Source: Aquilaria yunnanensis
Lineage: Eukaryota > Streptophyta > Magnoliopsida > Malvales > Thymelaeaceae
Length of the DNA: 64,000 nt
Direction of reading: 5' to 3'
Assembly: GCA_039654915.1 (NCBI GenBank)
Contig: CM077594.1
Location: 90,720,893-90,784,892, forward strand
The position numbers and the translations under genes were made by a program. Each line of letters opens with the position of its first letter. Position 1 is the first letter of the stretch. This document shows positions 50,083 to 63,200 of the stretch, in pieces. The notes beneath the pieces are model-generated. The model made no database searches. It saw only the letters and a program-made list of their open reading frames with translations, and had not been told where the DNA came from.

Positions 50083-52490
50083 TATATGTTATTCTTTATT
50101 GTCATTTGATAATTTATACTTGTTTGTTTCCTTTATGACTCATGGCTTATTATCTCATACTTTTTTGCTAATTATTTCTATTTCCAAAATATTCTTACTG
50201 TTCATGCCCCAACACATATTCATAAATTTATATCTTCTTATTCTTTTCTATGTATTTTACGCATGTGTGCAGGATATGCTTTCTTATTACTGGCATATAA
50301 GATGCGCATTTCTGTTCCTTTTGTTTCTTACTATTCCCTTCTTTATAGTTTCTTATTGTTTTCTATATATCCTACGCTTGCTGTGTTGGATATACGCATT
50401 ATGATGTTTTGGATCTCTTGCCCTTGAACTTATATTCAGTTCATTTTCTTTATTGAGATGTCCTAAAATAAGATTAATAACCATTTTTAAGAAAGTGAAA
50501 GTTCTCACTTTTTGTTTCCTAACTTTGTGGAGTTTTCTAGGCAAGGATATTAAAAGGAACAGTGGAGAAAAAGAAAATAAAATGTTACTTCAATATGCAC
50601 ATAAAAAATAAAGGCGCCTCTTAATTATTTTGAGATCGAAAGAGTATATACGAAAAGGTCCATGAAAAATAATGGATTGACCCTCAATCTTTGTGACAGC
50701 ATAAACTTTTAATTGTTGAGGTAAACCTATATATTTTCCTATTATTACATGTGTTGTTATTACTCACACCAAAATTGAAAATTCTCGACTTTCGAGACCA
50801 AGAGTTGATCCAAAGGTTGTGGCCCTAAAACAAGAATCATTTGGACCTACATTTCAAGGTGAGGTACAGTTTGGCTCATAATAAAATGGTTAACTGTTCT
50901 TGTATGGATCACATTGAGAAAACTTTCATTTTGGCCCATAGTTTCTCAAATTGCTACCTCCACCTGTGTCCAAGACGTCTCAAGTTCAAATGTTCTTCGG
51001 TCAAAGACAAGCTTAGTTCTATGAAGCGAAGAAATTTTATATCAAAATGATTGAAGAAATTAAACTCGTGGGATAACAAAATTATTCTTGCAAGTTATGG
51101 TTTTTGGTTTACTGGAGGTTTAGTATCAGTTTGGTGTGTTTTTCCAAAGAAACAAAAGAAAGTAGAATGGTTGTTTGTATTATATGTTTACTTTAACTTC
51201 CCAAGTGAATTCCAAAAAGTTTTTCAACGCAAACCTGTCAACAAAAATTAGGCAAAGGTCCCGGATTGCGTTTGAACTTTCATGTTTCTCCCCAACTGGC
51301 AACTTGACCTTGAAACTTTTTCCTGCGCCTATATGGCCCCTCAACATTTTCCAATGTTCCCTAGTGGCCCCTCTATAAGTGAATTGAAATTTAACTTAAG
51401 TTTTTAGTGGACAAAAGTTCACTTTATGTATCTATTCCCATTCTCTTGCCTTCATCTTACAAATTACATGCAATTCTTCTGGTAGCAGTAGCTAAGATTG
51501 AAAAACAGTCAATATATATCAATTATATATGTATCGCCCTCATCATGAGTTTTCATTTCAAATTTAAGTGATACAATTACAAATTATGCTAACATAAAAC
51601 TATTCTGTTAAAATTATGATAGATTTTTTGGGGGAAGCTATTAAGATTAGAATTAAAAGTATATATTTATGCCAGCAATTCTCTAGATTGCCCCTTTTCC
51701 TACGTTTTCAATTGAAAATTAATTTAGGGATCCAAATCACAAGATGTACAAGCATATAAACGAGTTCTCAATAAATCTTCATGTTCGTTTTTTGCATTAA
51801 TTTTGATGTTTTATTGCGCATTATTCTTATACAAGATGATTATTTGAAAAAATTATCAATTTATTGAAAGTCTAAATGTAGTTTTATAATATTTTGTGAA
51901 AAGTAAATATATTTTTATTAAATTTGTTAAGTTGATTAATTAAAAATTAATTAAAATAGTATTTTGTAAAAACTATCTTAAAATTATTTTTTAGACTTCT
52001 TAAAATGTAAGAAATAAATTGATAATTTGAACAGAAAAATCATCTTATAGAGAAGTTATGCAGAATAGTACATTACTTTAAATTCGTGGGTTTGTTGGGG
52101 GAAGAAAGCAAAAGATTTGGATAAGAGCAAACGCCAGCGGTCGCGTCCAGGTACCAGCTCGCACCGGATTCTAGTAGCGCCTGGTTTCTCTCCGTCCCCC
52201 TTTTTTTTTTTTTTTTTTTTTCCTTTCTCTTGTTTTCTTTAATATATATGTGTATATATATATTAGAAGGTTTTATCATATATATACTAATTTTATAAGG
52301 GGAATAATGTTCATAAGAAGTAGTCGCCGCACCTATAATTCCAACTTTTTTCGGTCATTTTTTTGTTCAAATTTTTTTTTTCTTTTTTGCTTGTCTTTTT
52401 CTCAGGACGTAAAGAGTGAATTATGCAATTAGTCCTCTATTTATCTGCGTTGATTTTTCCTAGCGTCAAACTTGGGAATAGGTATGTTTA
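50083..52490. other. Intergenic DNA without a recognisable gene
   Basis: Open frames such as 49991-50404 are T-rich and low-complexity, giving only hydrophobic residues, so they are not called. A poly-T run lies at about 52200-52221. Confidence 0.45.
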
Positions 52491-53094
52491 TCATTTTATA
52501 GAGTAAATTACATAAATGGTCCCTAATCTCTAGTCATTATTTTTTTTTAGTTCATAACCTATTGAATATTATGTTTTGGTCCTAAACCTATTAAAATTGT
52601 TTTATTTTAACCCATCATATGAAATTCATTAACTTAGAATAATTATTTGATAGAAACATTTGAAATTCTAATTTAAATATTCGATAACCGTTTTCCAATA
52701 AATTTAAATAGTTTAATATTTTTTAACAGTAAATATACAATTTAAATTAATAATTTTTTATTTTTAAATGAAATAAGTTCAATTTACAGAGAGAAAATAA
52801 AGGTGATTTGAAACTTTCATTAATTATAAAAAATTATTAAACAGACCAAATTTATTGTAAAAAAGTTATCAAATAGTTTAAATTATAATCTAAAAAATTG
52901 TTATCAGAAAAATATTTTGAGTTAACAAATTTCATCAAATTGGAACCAAACTGAAACATTTTCAATAAATTTAGGACTAAAATGAAACATTTTAATAGGT
53001 TTAGAACTAAAAAAAACATTTAATAGGTTAGAGACTAAAAGAAAACAATGAGTAAAAGTTATGGACCATTTATAAAATTTACTCTCTTTTTATA
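52491..53094. mobile_element. Foldback/Mutator-like element, nearly a perfect hairpin
   Basis: The element at 52501-53084 is flanked by TCATTTTATA and TCTTTTTATA, a duplication of 9-10 bases with one mismatch. The arms pair along almost the whole 584 bases: GAGTAAATTACATAAATGGT against GAGTAAATTTTATAAATGGT, then AACCTATT and CCTAAACCTATTAAAAT words. There is hardly any unpaired centre and no coding capacity. Confidence 0.8.
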
Positions 53095-53789
53095 GTAAAC
53101 TTTTTTTTTTTTTTTGTGTTTTGCTCCCCAAACTTTTATAAGTGACATTTAAAGCCTCAATTTCTCTTGAAATCTCAATCTCACTACATTAGTTTTATGC
53201 CGCAGGTTTTCTATTTACAAAATCTGTTACCAGCATATTTTTATATTTCAAATTTTTAGATACTTTTAATTCATTATAACTTAATTTCTGAAAAAAAAAA
53301 CTTAATTTTAAATTTATAATATTTTAGTTTTTTTCCCCTATAAATATAATCTATATGAAAAAATTATATATTCGTTGGTTGCCCGCATTGAATCACGGAT
53401 TACAATCTAAATATATGTATTTAGAATTTTCGGTTGCGTTTTAGGCAAAGCAAGTTTATTTAGCGATTACTTAAGAATTGTTTGTGGCATACAAATGTAA
53501 TCCTTTTCAGTGCCCCCAGGCAATTAAAGGGTTTGGAAACTTGGGAAGCAGACAATGGAATATGAGTCAGTTGACAATAATGACATATATAGTGTTATGG
53601 TAATATGCCACGTGTATCCAATCTCATTCTCGGCGGCTTGGTTTAATTTTAAAAATATTTAATTAATTTGGTTTGAAGGCTTAGGCACAGGTAGCAGCGG
53701 TCCCGCCTCCACTGGTTTTTTAGGGTTCTAAAACGGAAAAGTTATAATTATCCCAGGATTACCCTAACATACAGTTGATTCATTTTTTT

Positions 53790-54342
53790 TCAGAAATTTA
53801 CACTTTATCTCTAATTGTGGATAGTCTCTAATTTTTAACTATCGTTCTATTTTAGCCTTTAAACCATTGGCTCTTCTATTTTGATTCTAAACATATTAAA
53901 AAATATTTTACGAGAACTAGGTTTAATTGAAATAACTATCTAATAAAAACTTTTTCTATTGTAATTTTAACTATAAGAAGCAGTCTTTCGGTAAATTTAA
54001 TTTATAAAGTAATTATATGTTTAAGGGACACCTCAAATCATTGGTTTTTTACCTGTAAATCAGACTTATTTATTCAAGAATAAAAACCTAGTAGTTTATA
54101 GTTTATATAGACCATAAAAAAATTGTTATATTGTTTAAGTTTATCATAAAATAGTTATAAAATATTTTAAATTAGAATTTCAAAAGTTTGTGTTAAATAG
54201 TTACTTTGAGTTTATAAATTTTATCTAGTGGGAGACTAAAATAAAACTATTTTAAAAAGGTTATGAAAAAAAAGAAAATAACTAATAAGTTAGAGAATAA
54301 AAAAATAATTTTAAAAGTTAAAAACTATATATGAAATTAACC
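53790..54342. mobile_element. Degenerate inverted-repeat element
   Basis: Left-arm words such as CTCTAATTTTTAACTATCG, TATTTTGATTCTAAAC and AACTATCTAATAAAAAC find diverged partners in reverse from 54340 (TTTTTAACTTTTAAAATT, GTTTTATTTTAGTCT, AACTATTTAACACAAAC). It looks like an older relative of the element at 52501. Ends are approximate. Confidence 0.5.
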
Positions 54343-54462
54343 TACAAGATTGGGTTTGGAATGAGAAGCCGAATCAAGTGGGCTTAATAAATCCAATTTG
54401 GACTTGGAATTGGCCACGTGATGTGGCTAAAACAGCCAACAAATTGCTTAATTGGCTGCACC

Positions 54463-54464
<2 letters not shown>

Positions 54465-54508
<44 letters not shown>
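54465..54508. repeat. (GA)22 microsatellite
   Basis: Uninterrupted AG dinucleotides over 44 bases. It creates artificial Arg-Glu or Ser-Leu open frames on both strands, which are not genes. Confidence 0.97.
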
Positions 54509-54510
<2 letters not shown>

Positions 54511-55325
54511 GAAATTGAGATAATTTCGTGCTGTGATGGTTTTTGGCGAACAGGGGAGCCACGCTTCAATGGTTTACTTCGACAGCAGGTTTTTGGCTCT
54601 ATATTCTTAGCTTTATCTTCTAATTTGGAAGATTATTCTCTTAGGTTTTTGGATCTTGGGGTCTGAGATTGTTATAGAAATTCTAGAGTATTGACAGTAG
54701 CTGATGCAATGTAGAAGATATTAGGGTCCATGAATTCCTTTTTATAGAAAAATATAATAAGAGATATATAACTAAATAATTGCACTTTTTAAAATTTTTT
54801 AACGAATCCTTATCATTTTCATAAATATTTTTTGGAACAAAATAACATGTCTCTCTTACCTTAAGAAATGTAGAAAATTGGTCAGTCTCTTTTTTCCGTC
54901 AACAATTAAGATAATGGTAAAAGTGCTATATTGGTCTTTTAGCATTCACACAGTTTCTTATCTAAGCCTTGAATCATTTTTGTTGTTATTTTTCTTCTTC
55001 TAATTCAAACACAGGAGAAAATTTTAAGCTAATCGGGAACAATATAAAGTTAATAAGGTAAGTGGAAGAAATATATAAGGGCCAAAATGAAATTTTTGTC
55101 TCTTACATTTTATACAAAATGAATATCTCGCTCATCTTCTTTATATTTTATATGTTTTTCTAGTCGTTTGGCCAATGACAAAAAAATTGTTAAATTAGAG
55201 TATTTTTCAAATTTTCTTCTGAAAAGTATTTTCTTTCATCATCACATTATAGTATATGTGAATTTATAATTTCAATATTTAATGTTAGAGTTTAATAATT
55301 ATATGTATAAAGACCTGTCCTAAAT
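54509..55325. other. Possible orphan first exon, then AT-rich DNA
   Basis: After the (GA)n tract, ATG at 54536 opens 17-18 codons (MVFGEQGSHASMVYFDS) before CAG|GTTTTT, a possible donor. GA-rich leaders followed by a short first exon are common in plant genes, but no further exon is found before the CACTA element begins at 55326. I do not recognise the peptide. It could equally be chance. Confidence 0.2.
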
Positions 55326-55800
55326 TACTACAAGAAAACAAGTTATTTGAGACGGGAAAAAATGTAGGGAAACCGTAGGAAATGGTCATTTCCTACAATA
55401 AAAATCGTCGGACAAAACCGTAGGAAAAAGTAGTGTCGGAAATAAAAACCGTCGGATAAACGTAAAAATCTCCTACGCTTTTATGACGCCAGCATATCCG
55501 ACGGTTTTGAGATGAATTATTTCCTACACTTTTATGACGCTTGTGGTCCCCATTATTTAAGACGGTTTTGAGATGCCTGTTGTCTTACGCTTTTATGACG
55601 CCAGCATATCCGACGGTTTTGAGATGCATTAATTCCTACGCTTTTATGACGCCTGTGGTCCCCATTATTTAAGACGGTTTTGAGATGCCTCCTTGTCCTA
55701 CGCTTTTATGACGCCATTATTTAAGACGGTTTTTTTACGCCCATTATTCCTATGGTTTTCTGTCATTAATATATCTCCTACGCTTTTGTGACAATTTAAA
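55326..55800. repeat. CACTA subterminal repeat array (left)
   Basis: Two words alternate: CCTACGCTTTTATGACGCC (at least six copies or variants) and CCGACGGTTTTGAGATG (or AAGACGGTTTTGAGATG; at least five). Some copies near the end are inverted (ACCGTAGGAAA, ACCGTCGGATAAAC). Such arrays are the binding sites of the TNPA protein in En/Spm elements. Confidence 0.85.
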
Positions 55801-55997
55801 GATTTTAGTAAATTAATTTATATACAAAATAAAAACATATTATATTGCATTATTTAATAATAATAAAAAAACATAAATTATTATTATTATAATATAACAA
55901 TTGATCAAAGTAATCAATAAAATTACTATACATAAAAGTAATCAAATTTTACAGGAAAAAGTTAATTACAAAGAACTGAAGGAGATCTAATATAAAA

Positions 55998-58066
55998 TCA
56001 ATGAGATGCAGTCCCGGGCTGATCATCGTCATCTCGCTGGCTACGGTCGTCGGCAGGAGGCTGAGTGGAGGAACCGGTCCGTAGGTCGCCTAAGAGCTCC
56101 GATGCAGGTATAATCCCCTGCTGGATCAACCTGTTAAGCATGGCGCTTATTGCAGCCTCGGTTTCTCGCTGAACCTGAGTACGAACATCTGCCTGTAGCC
56201 ACGTAAAATCACTCCGTAGCTAGGTGTTCTCAGCCCTCAGCTGAGCAATCTCCTCGGAATCAGCACGTGGAGCCTAAAAAATTTTGTAAGTAGCAATTAG
56301 CAACTTAAAAGTGATAAAAATTATTAATAAAGTTAAATAAGAATAAAAAATACCCGATGTGGTCCAAATGTCTGGGGATCAGAGAGTCGGCGCGGAAGAC
56401 CCGGTAGTCGGCCCTTTTTTGGTGGGCCTCGTACCTCGCTCCATACCTCTGCATCAAACTGCGGGCGGTCATCCGGATTCTGGTATTTTTGTTGCATCCG
56501 CTGGACATATCCATCCTACAAGAAAAAAGAAATTAGAGTTAGTAAGACAAATATTATATTTTTAAATCAATGTTTGTAGTGGTAAATGAACATTTATTAC
56601 CTGCAGCTGTTGTGAAATCAGATCGATGGGCTGACCGGTCTTCTTCCGTCTATGAGTATGAGACCACCACTCATCAAATGATGGCTCAACTCCATCATTT
56701 GCTTTTGTCTGCACAATTTTAGATATCATTAAAAATTTATGTAATTAATAAATCATACAAAATTTATAATGTATGGAAAGGTCCAAGTTGGTACCATACG
56801 ATCCCAGTGCATCTCGCCTGGGATTGAGCCCATCGTGTGCTTCGGAATAAGGCCTGAGCTATCCGCTATGTGCTTGGCATGGGAGCCAACCTCCGATAGC
56901 TTCTTCCATCGCTCCTGCTCCCACTAGTCACACAACTGATTCCACACCTGCTGACTGTAGCAGGGTGGAACATGTGGCCGCAGCAAATTGTAGTCAGAGT
57001 TGTCGAAGAAGGCTGGGATCTTCTGAATCGCGACGGACCTCCAATGATAGACGCGGTTCCACACGAACCGCGAACAGTAGTCGAACACGATTCGGCGGAT
57101 GGCGCTGAAGTCTCTAGGGTCCCATCTATAGTAGTTCTGCAATTTCACAAAGAAGAAAAAAATTATTAATTTTTTCATATGTAAAGTATTGTTTAAAAAT
57201 GTATAACAACCAATTACCTCTAACGTGGTCACGTGCTCCTCTCGTGCAGCTCGAGATGCATGTGACCAAGCTATAGAACCTTCGTCCCACAACCTCACAT
57301 GAATAGAGGCTATGGTGGAACGAAGGGAGTCATCAGTGAGTAAGCTGTAACAAATAATGATTATAGTAAGAAATATATATAAACTGATGTAACTAAGAAC
57401 AACATATAAGTATATCATAATTAATGACTTAAGAGTCACTAATACTTACTCTCGAGGGACGATGAGCGGACGGTCCTGCGGAAGTGGAGATGGTGGTAAG
57501 TCAACTACCCGTGGGCCTCGCCCTCTAGGTAATGGGGCCCCTGCAGCGGGATGCGCGTCAGGTGCGACCGCTGGGCCGCCAGTGGCCTGGCCCTGCTGAG
57601 GCGGCTGCTGCTGCTGCTGACTCGGGTGCAGGCCGGGTAGATGAGAAGTGGATGTACCCAGCTCCTTTGGATCAATGAATGTGTTAGGATCGACGTCCCA
57701 TGTGGACTGTCCGATCCCTGTCTGCTGGAACTGAAATGACCCGGATATTCCACTCATATCCGGGTAATACACATCAGTCTGCGTGTCTCGAAACTGCTGA
57801 AATGATGAGCTCGATGCGCCAAACGTCTGCGGCACATGAGGTCGTGTCACCGGAGTATATGGCTGCTGGGTCTGTGGGACCGATGTCTGCGACTGGGTCT
57901 GTGGCACCGACGTCTGTGCCTGGGTATCTGGGACCTGGGTCTGAGTCTCAGTCTGTGACACCTGTGTAGGTGTCACAGCAGGCTGTCGTCGACCCCGACT
58001 ATGTCGGGAATCATGTATGTCCTTGGCCGGGGCTTTGCCCGAGCCGGACTGTCTAGGAGGAACCAT
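55998..58066 (-). pseudogene. TNPA-like CACTA protein (Transposase_24/Ptta family), with two nonsense codons
   Basis: Six exons on the minus strand join in frame: 57450-58066, 57218-57344, 56795-57136, 56601-56708, 56354-56515, 55998-56273 (about 543 codons). Exon 1 begins MVPPRQSGSGKAP and is a Gln/Thr/Pro-rich region with QTSVPQTQSQ repeats. The conserved core is in exons 2-5: REEHVTTLE, YYRWDPRDFSAIRRIVFD, SGLIPKHTMGSIPGEMHWDR and DEWWSHTHRRKKTG. Exon 6 is a coiled-coil tail (EEIAQLRAENTQLRS region). In-frame stops occur at 56924-56926 (TAG after NQLCD) and 56220-56222 (TAG replacing a probable CAG in the coiled coil). Introns are GT-AG. The protein would normally bind the subterminal repeats; this copy is truncated. 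Confidence 0.85.
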
Positions 58067-58759
58067 CCTAAAATTAAAATTTAACATGTTTATTACATAT
58101 ATATATATAATACTAAATTACCATTACGTCACTAACATTTACATATTAAATTTCATTATTTTAGTAAACTCATTAATTTTGAAATTGCAGTCATTTGAAT
58201 ACTAGTTGTGCAGTAACACTTTTTAAAATTGTCAATTATTCGATATATTCTTATTTATAAAATTAAACTATTAAACTAACATTAGCTGATTATACTTACA
58301 TTATTGAAGTAACATTATTGATTTTCCATTATAAAACACTGACTTATTAAAGTGATAACAATATTACTGTAACATTACTGAACTAACAGTTTTTTATGTT
58401 AACCACATATATAGTAACATGTTGTCGTACAAATAGAAGTAACCATTATTACATAAAAAATTATTCTTGATCCTAAAACATACATATTAATTACTAACCT
58501 CCATATATAAGATTACCTAAAGCATATAATATAAAAACTATATTCTTAAAATGTAAACAACAACTATATATATATGATAACAAACAGTAATTATATATGA
58601 AAAAGGTACTTAAAAATAAAACTTACCTAGTTTAAATAGCTCTGGGGGAGATTTGGGAGAGAAGGTTTGGAAGAGTTTGTCGCAGAAATGAAGTGTGAAA
58701 AACTGAAGAACTCCCACGAATTTAAAGGGGAAGTCTGGCGATTTAGCTACCCCAAAGAC

Positions 58760-59260
58760 CTACGATTTTCCTGCAGTTTTTAAAATTGTAGGAAAACCGT
58801 AGCAACTTTTCCTACGCTTTTCCTACTAAAAATATAATATGTATGAAAACCGTAGGAAAATAAAAATTGAAATTTCCCTCCATAAATTCGTTTCCCGCCA
58901 GTAGCTGGAATTTCCAACTAATCTACTACTTTTTTGCTACTTTAATCATACGGTTTTATATATTTCCTACACTTTTACTACTAAACTGAATTATTGACTC
59001 AAAACCGTCGGATAACACGCTCTCCTAGGTGCTTAGGGTCCTACATATTTCCTATGATTTTTTCCCTAATTGACTTAAAACCGTCGGATTAATCTCCTAC
59101 ATTTTTCCTACTCTTTTTTAAAGTTGACTCAAAACCGTCGGATGACGTCCTACATATTTGCTACGCTTTTTTAAAATTGCCTCAAAACCGTCGGATATAT
59201 TTCCTACATATTTCCTATCCTTATTAATTACTAACTTAAAACCGTCGGACAGATAAATAT
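58760..59260. repeat. Second block of CACTA-type subterminal motifs
   Basis: Motifs ACTCAAAACCGTCGGAT (at least four variants), TCCTACATATTTCCTA and CCTACGCTTTT recur across about 500 bases. They match the CCGTCGGA and CCTACGCTTTT words of the left array. The block lies just upstream of the TNPA-like gene start (58066) and ends shortly before a (TA)n tract; no CACTA terminus is seen next to it. Confidence 0.8.
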
Positions 59261-59277
59261 CAAATATTATACCCATT

Positions 59278-59280
<3 letters not shown>

Positions 59281-59333
<53 letters not shown>
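59281..59333. repeat. (TA)n microsatellite, about 53 bases
   Basis: Uninterrupted TA dinucleotides. The sequence between this tract and 60205 is AT-rich and holds no recognisable gene or terminus. Confidence 0.97.
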
Positions 59334-59335
<2 letters not shown>

Positions 59336-60205
59336 ACGTAATTTATAATGTGTTTAATTATATATGTATCTATCATTTTATTTCTCCTAGGTGAAATTTA
59401 TACATATTTGTTATCTAATTTGTACGTATTGCTAATTTTGATTACTCAAGCAGTTTTAATGCATTCACACTTATTTCTAGTATGAAGGCTTGAACTCGTT
59501 TACATAATTCAATATAATAGTAACACATTTATGATCTCCTTTGGCCTAAGAGGTAGAGTGGTGCATATCACACTTGGTAAGAAGTTACAAAGTTTTGGTA
59601 TTAAATTATATGTATATATGTTTTATAGGAAAACACTTATATAATCTTTTTTTCTTTATAATGGGCCCCTATAATTGTTTTAGCACGTATTGTTGAATAA
59701 TTTTAAGTAATGAAAGTAACACTCAGATTTGACAATTTTATCTCTTTCTGACATTCTACATAAATGTACTTGATTTTTGTCACTAATATTACAAAATTCT
59801 AGCATGAAATAATTAGTTTTATCATCTTAATAAAAAATGAGTTACCTTCTATTTTTGAAATTTTTGACAATGTAAGAAGATGGCTCTCTATTTCTGTATT
59901 GACTGTTCTACGTCCACACCCTCACACTCTCTCTACTTTGATAAATCGGCATTTGTTTGAACCGGTTAGGTACCCGTTGAGGAAAAAAAAAAGAAGCTAC
60001 GTCACCCCCTCTGGATAAATACTCATTTATTTTACCCGTTGAGGACAAAAAAGTTAATTATTTTCATTTCAACGACACAGGTAATTAGAAATTTGATGAT
60101 TACATTTCATAAACTTTTTCTCCGAAAATGGAAAACATAAATGCATTCAAAGTTACGTTACGATTTCAAAAAAAACATGCAAATGTTTTAAACAATTACA
60201 CTTAA

Positions 60206-63200
60206 TCAAACATGGCCTTCATCTGACTCAAAACTATCGAGCGATGCTTCATCATCTGATGTATCCCCATCAACTTCTGTGACCTCGATGTTCTCATCCA
60301 TGTGTTGCACGATTTCAGGAACACACGTTAAATCGACAAGTATGTTAATCTCATCAAGGGCAATGCCATCAGTTGTTACCATTAGTACTTCACTTGAAAT
60401 CACTTCTTGGAATGGCTCATTTGTGGTTTCTAACCGACATGTTTGCTCATCAGACGTTTCCTGATTCTCGTCAGATTGAATACTAAAATTATTCGATGCA
60501 CAATCGATGAAAGCTCGTGGCTTCGTCTTAACCACCGGCCACCACTGATGAAGAGTTTTGTTAGGGTACTCACAGTAGTAAACTTGTTGAGCCTGGGTTG
60601 CAAAGATAAACGGCTCAGGTGGTGATAATCTTGACTTCCATTTAACGTCAACAACACCAGTACGTGCGCACGTTCGAACACCACGTGTTGGATCAAACCA
60701 AGTACATTTGAACAGCGTCATGAATTCATACCCACTCCCGTGGTACTCAATACGTATAATCTCATCAATAAGGCCATAAAAATCATAGCCACTGGATCCC
60801 CAAGTCTCACCCTTCACACAAACACCATAATTCTGTGTCGTTTTGTCTTTGCCGTAGGATTGTGTGTGGAAACGAAAACCATTCACAATACATCCATTGT
60901 ATGAAACGGTAACTCGAGTAGGACCACGGGCTAATTGAACAATACGATGATCTAATTTATCCTTGAAACGGTTAACCTGAAAATATCAAGTTCATATAAC
61001 AAATTATAATTGCACAGTATATTCAAACTAAACAAAATTAGGAACATCAAAATTATGGACGCCACGAAACTCACGTATGATGAGAACCATTCGGTCAAAT
61101 ACTGATCTCGATAACTTTGTAATTCACTTTCACCTAATTGGGGAAATCTTGTTGATATATAAGAGTCAAAGTGCCTGAAATGATAACTAGTCAATAATGA
61201 ATTAAAGCAATCTTGTTGATATAAAAACCCTCACAGTTGTTAACATATATGTTACCTGACAATCGGTATAATCTCATTGCAGTTGCGCAAAGTGTAGATA
61301 TGGATTTGATGTTTCTCAGTGGGATCAAGTAATCGTTGTCGCCCGCAGTTGGGTATGTTACGACATCTTGTATTGAAGATAGATAACAATTGACCCTCGA
61401 CATCAGCCACAGGAATAGCAATATCATCATTTCATGGGACCCTGTTTAACCGTGTTGGAATATTTACTTCAAAGTAATGGCTACAGAATGTAGACATTTC
61501 TTGCACCAAGTACGCTTCCACAATTGATCCTTCAATTGCGGCTTTATTTCTAGCCTTTCGCTTCAATGACCGCATTAGTCTGCGAAGTTAAAAAAATTAA
61601 ACAATTAATGACATGTAATATGCAAAAATTATCGACATATAATATATGAAAATTATCCACAGAAATATGAATGCAGATTAAAAAATTATCTTTCAAATGG
61701 GTACATCCATCGAAATTGAACTGGACCACACAACTTTGCCTCAAGAGGGAGGTGGATAACAAGATGTTCCATCGAATCAAAAAAGGCAGGAGGGAATATC
61801 TTCTCTAACTTACATATGGTAACCACTATATTCCGCTCCAACTGTTGTATGTCATCAAATCGAATCCTACTTGTGCATAAGGTTCTGAAAAATGAGCAAA
61901 ACTCAGAAATCGTCTCCCATATAAGAGCTGGCATATACCCACGTAATGCAATAGGAAGCAACCTCTGCATTAACAAATGACAATCGTGACTCTTCAAGTT
62001 ATAGAATGTACCGTCACTCAAGTTAACCGCACGGCCCAAGTTCGAGGCATACCCATCAGGCATCTTTATCGTTCTCAGCCACAGAGTAACATCTCTTATA
62101 TGTTCCCGACTCAACGTATAAAATGCTTTTGGTTTTACACATTTCCCCCTAATATTTCGTAGATGTAGTTCACGCCGCATATTTTTTAGCTCCTGAAGTG
62201 AAAGGCGAGAATTGGAGTTATCTTTTGTTTTCTCACGTATATCCATAACAGTATTAAAAATATTCTCGAAACAATTTTTTTCAATATGCATGACGTCCAA
62301 AGTATGGCGAACTAGCAAATGCTTCCAGTACGGCAACTCCCAGAATATACTCCGCTTTAACCAATTATGCCATTCTCCAAACCCCGCAACTCGGTGTTTA
62401 TCATATAAAGAGCCAAACGGAGGAAAACAATACCCAACCAACATATCATGTATGTCCTCACCTGACTTATATGGACTAGCGACAGCACTAACCTTCTTCC
62501 CTGGGATGAACGATGTTACATTCGAACGGAATGTGTGATTATGCGGTAACAAAACCCTGTGACAATCAAACCAACATGGCTTTCTGCATTTCTTCAACAT
62601 AAATGTGTCAATTTCATCCATGCAATATGGACACGCCAGCTTACCATGGGTACTCCAACCTGAAAGGTTTCCTAATGCAGGAAAATCATTAATTGTCCAT
62701 AATAAACATGCCTTCATAACAAAATTTTGTTGTCGACAACTGTCCCATGTAACAACCCTTTCCGACCATAAAGTTTTCAGCTCCTCAATCAATGGTCGTA
62801 AGAATACATCAATGTTGCGTCCTGGTGCTCTAGGACCAGGAATGAGGAGAGTCATAAAGATGAAGGGTTCTTTCATACACAGTTCTGGCGGAAGATTGTA
62901 AACAACTATAAAGATTGGCCATATCGTGTATGTTCCACCAACAACATTATTCGGGTTAAATCCATCGATACACAATCCGAGCCTAACATTTCTAATTTCA
63001 TCAGCGAATGATGGAAATGTTCGATCTACGTGACGCCACGCTTCAGACTGACATGGATGACCCATACTTCTATCGTTGCATAAATTATTATAAGCATGCC
63101 AAGTCATGTGAGTCGCTGTTTTTGATGACATGTACAAGCGCTTCAACCTGCTTGTTATTGGTAGATACCGTAACAATTTTTTCGGAATCAACGTCTTCCT

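Noticed and set aside
49991..50404. 137-codon hydrophobic open frame
   Set aside because: AT/T-rich sequence partly within a MITE; residues are almost all Phe, Leu, Ile and Tyr, as expected by chance from T-rich DNA.
54374..54569. Open frames with Ser-Leu or Arg-Glu runs
   Set aside because: Created by the (GA)n microsatellite on both strands.
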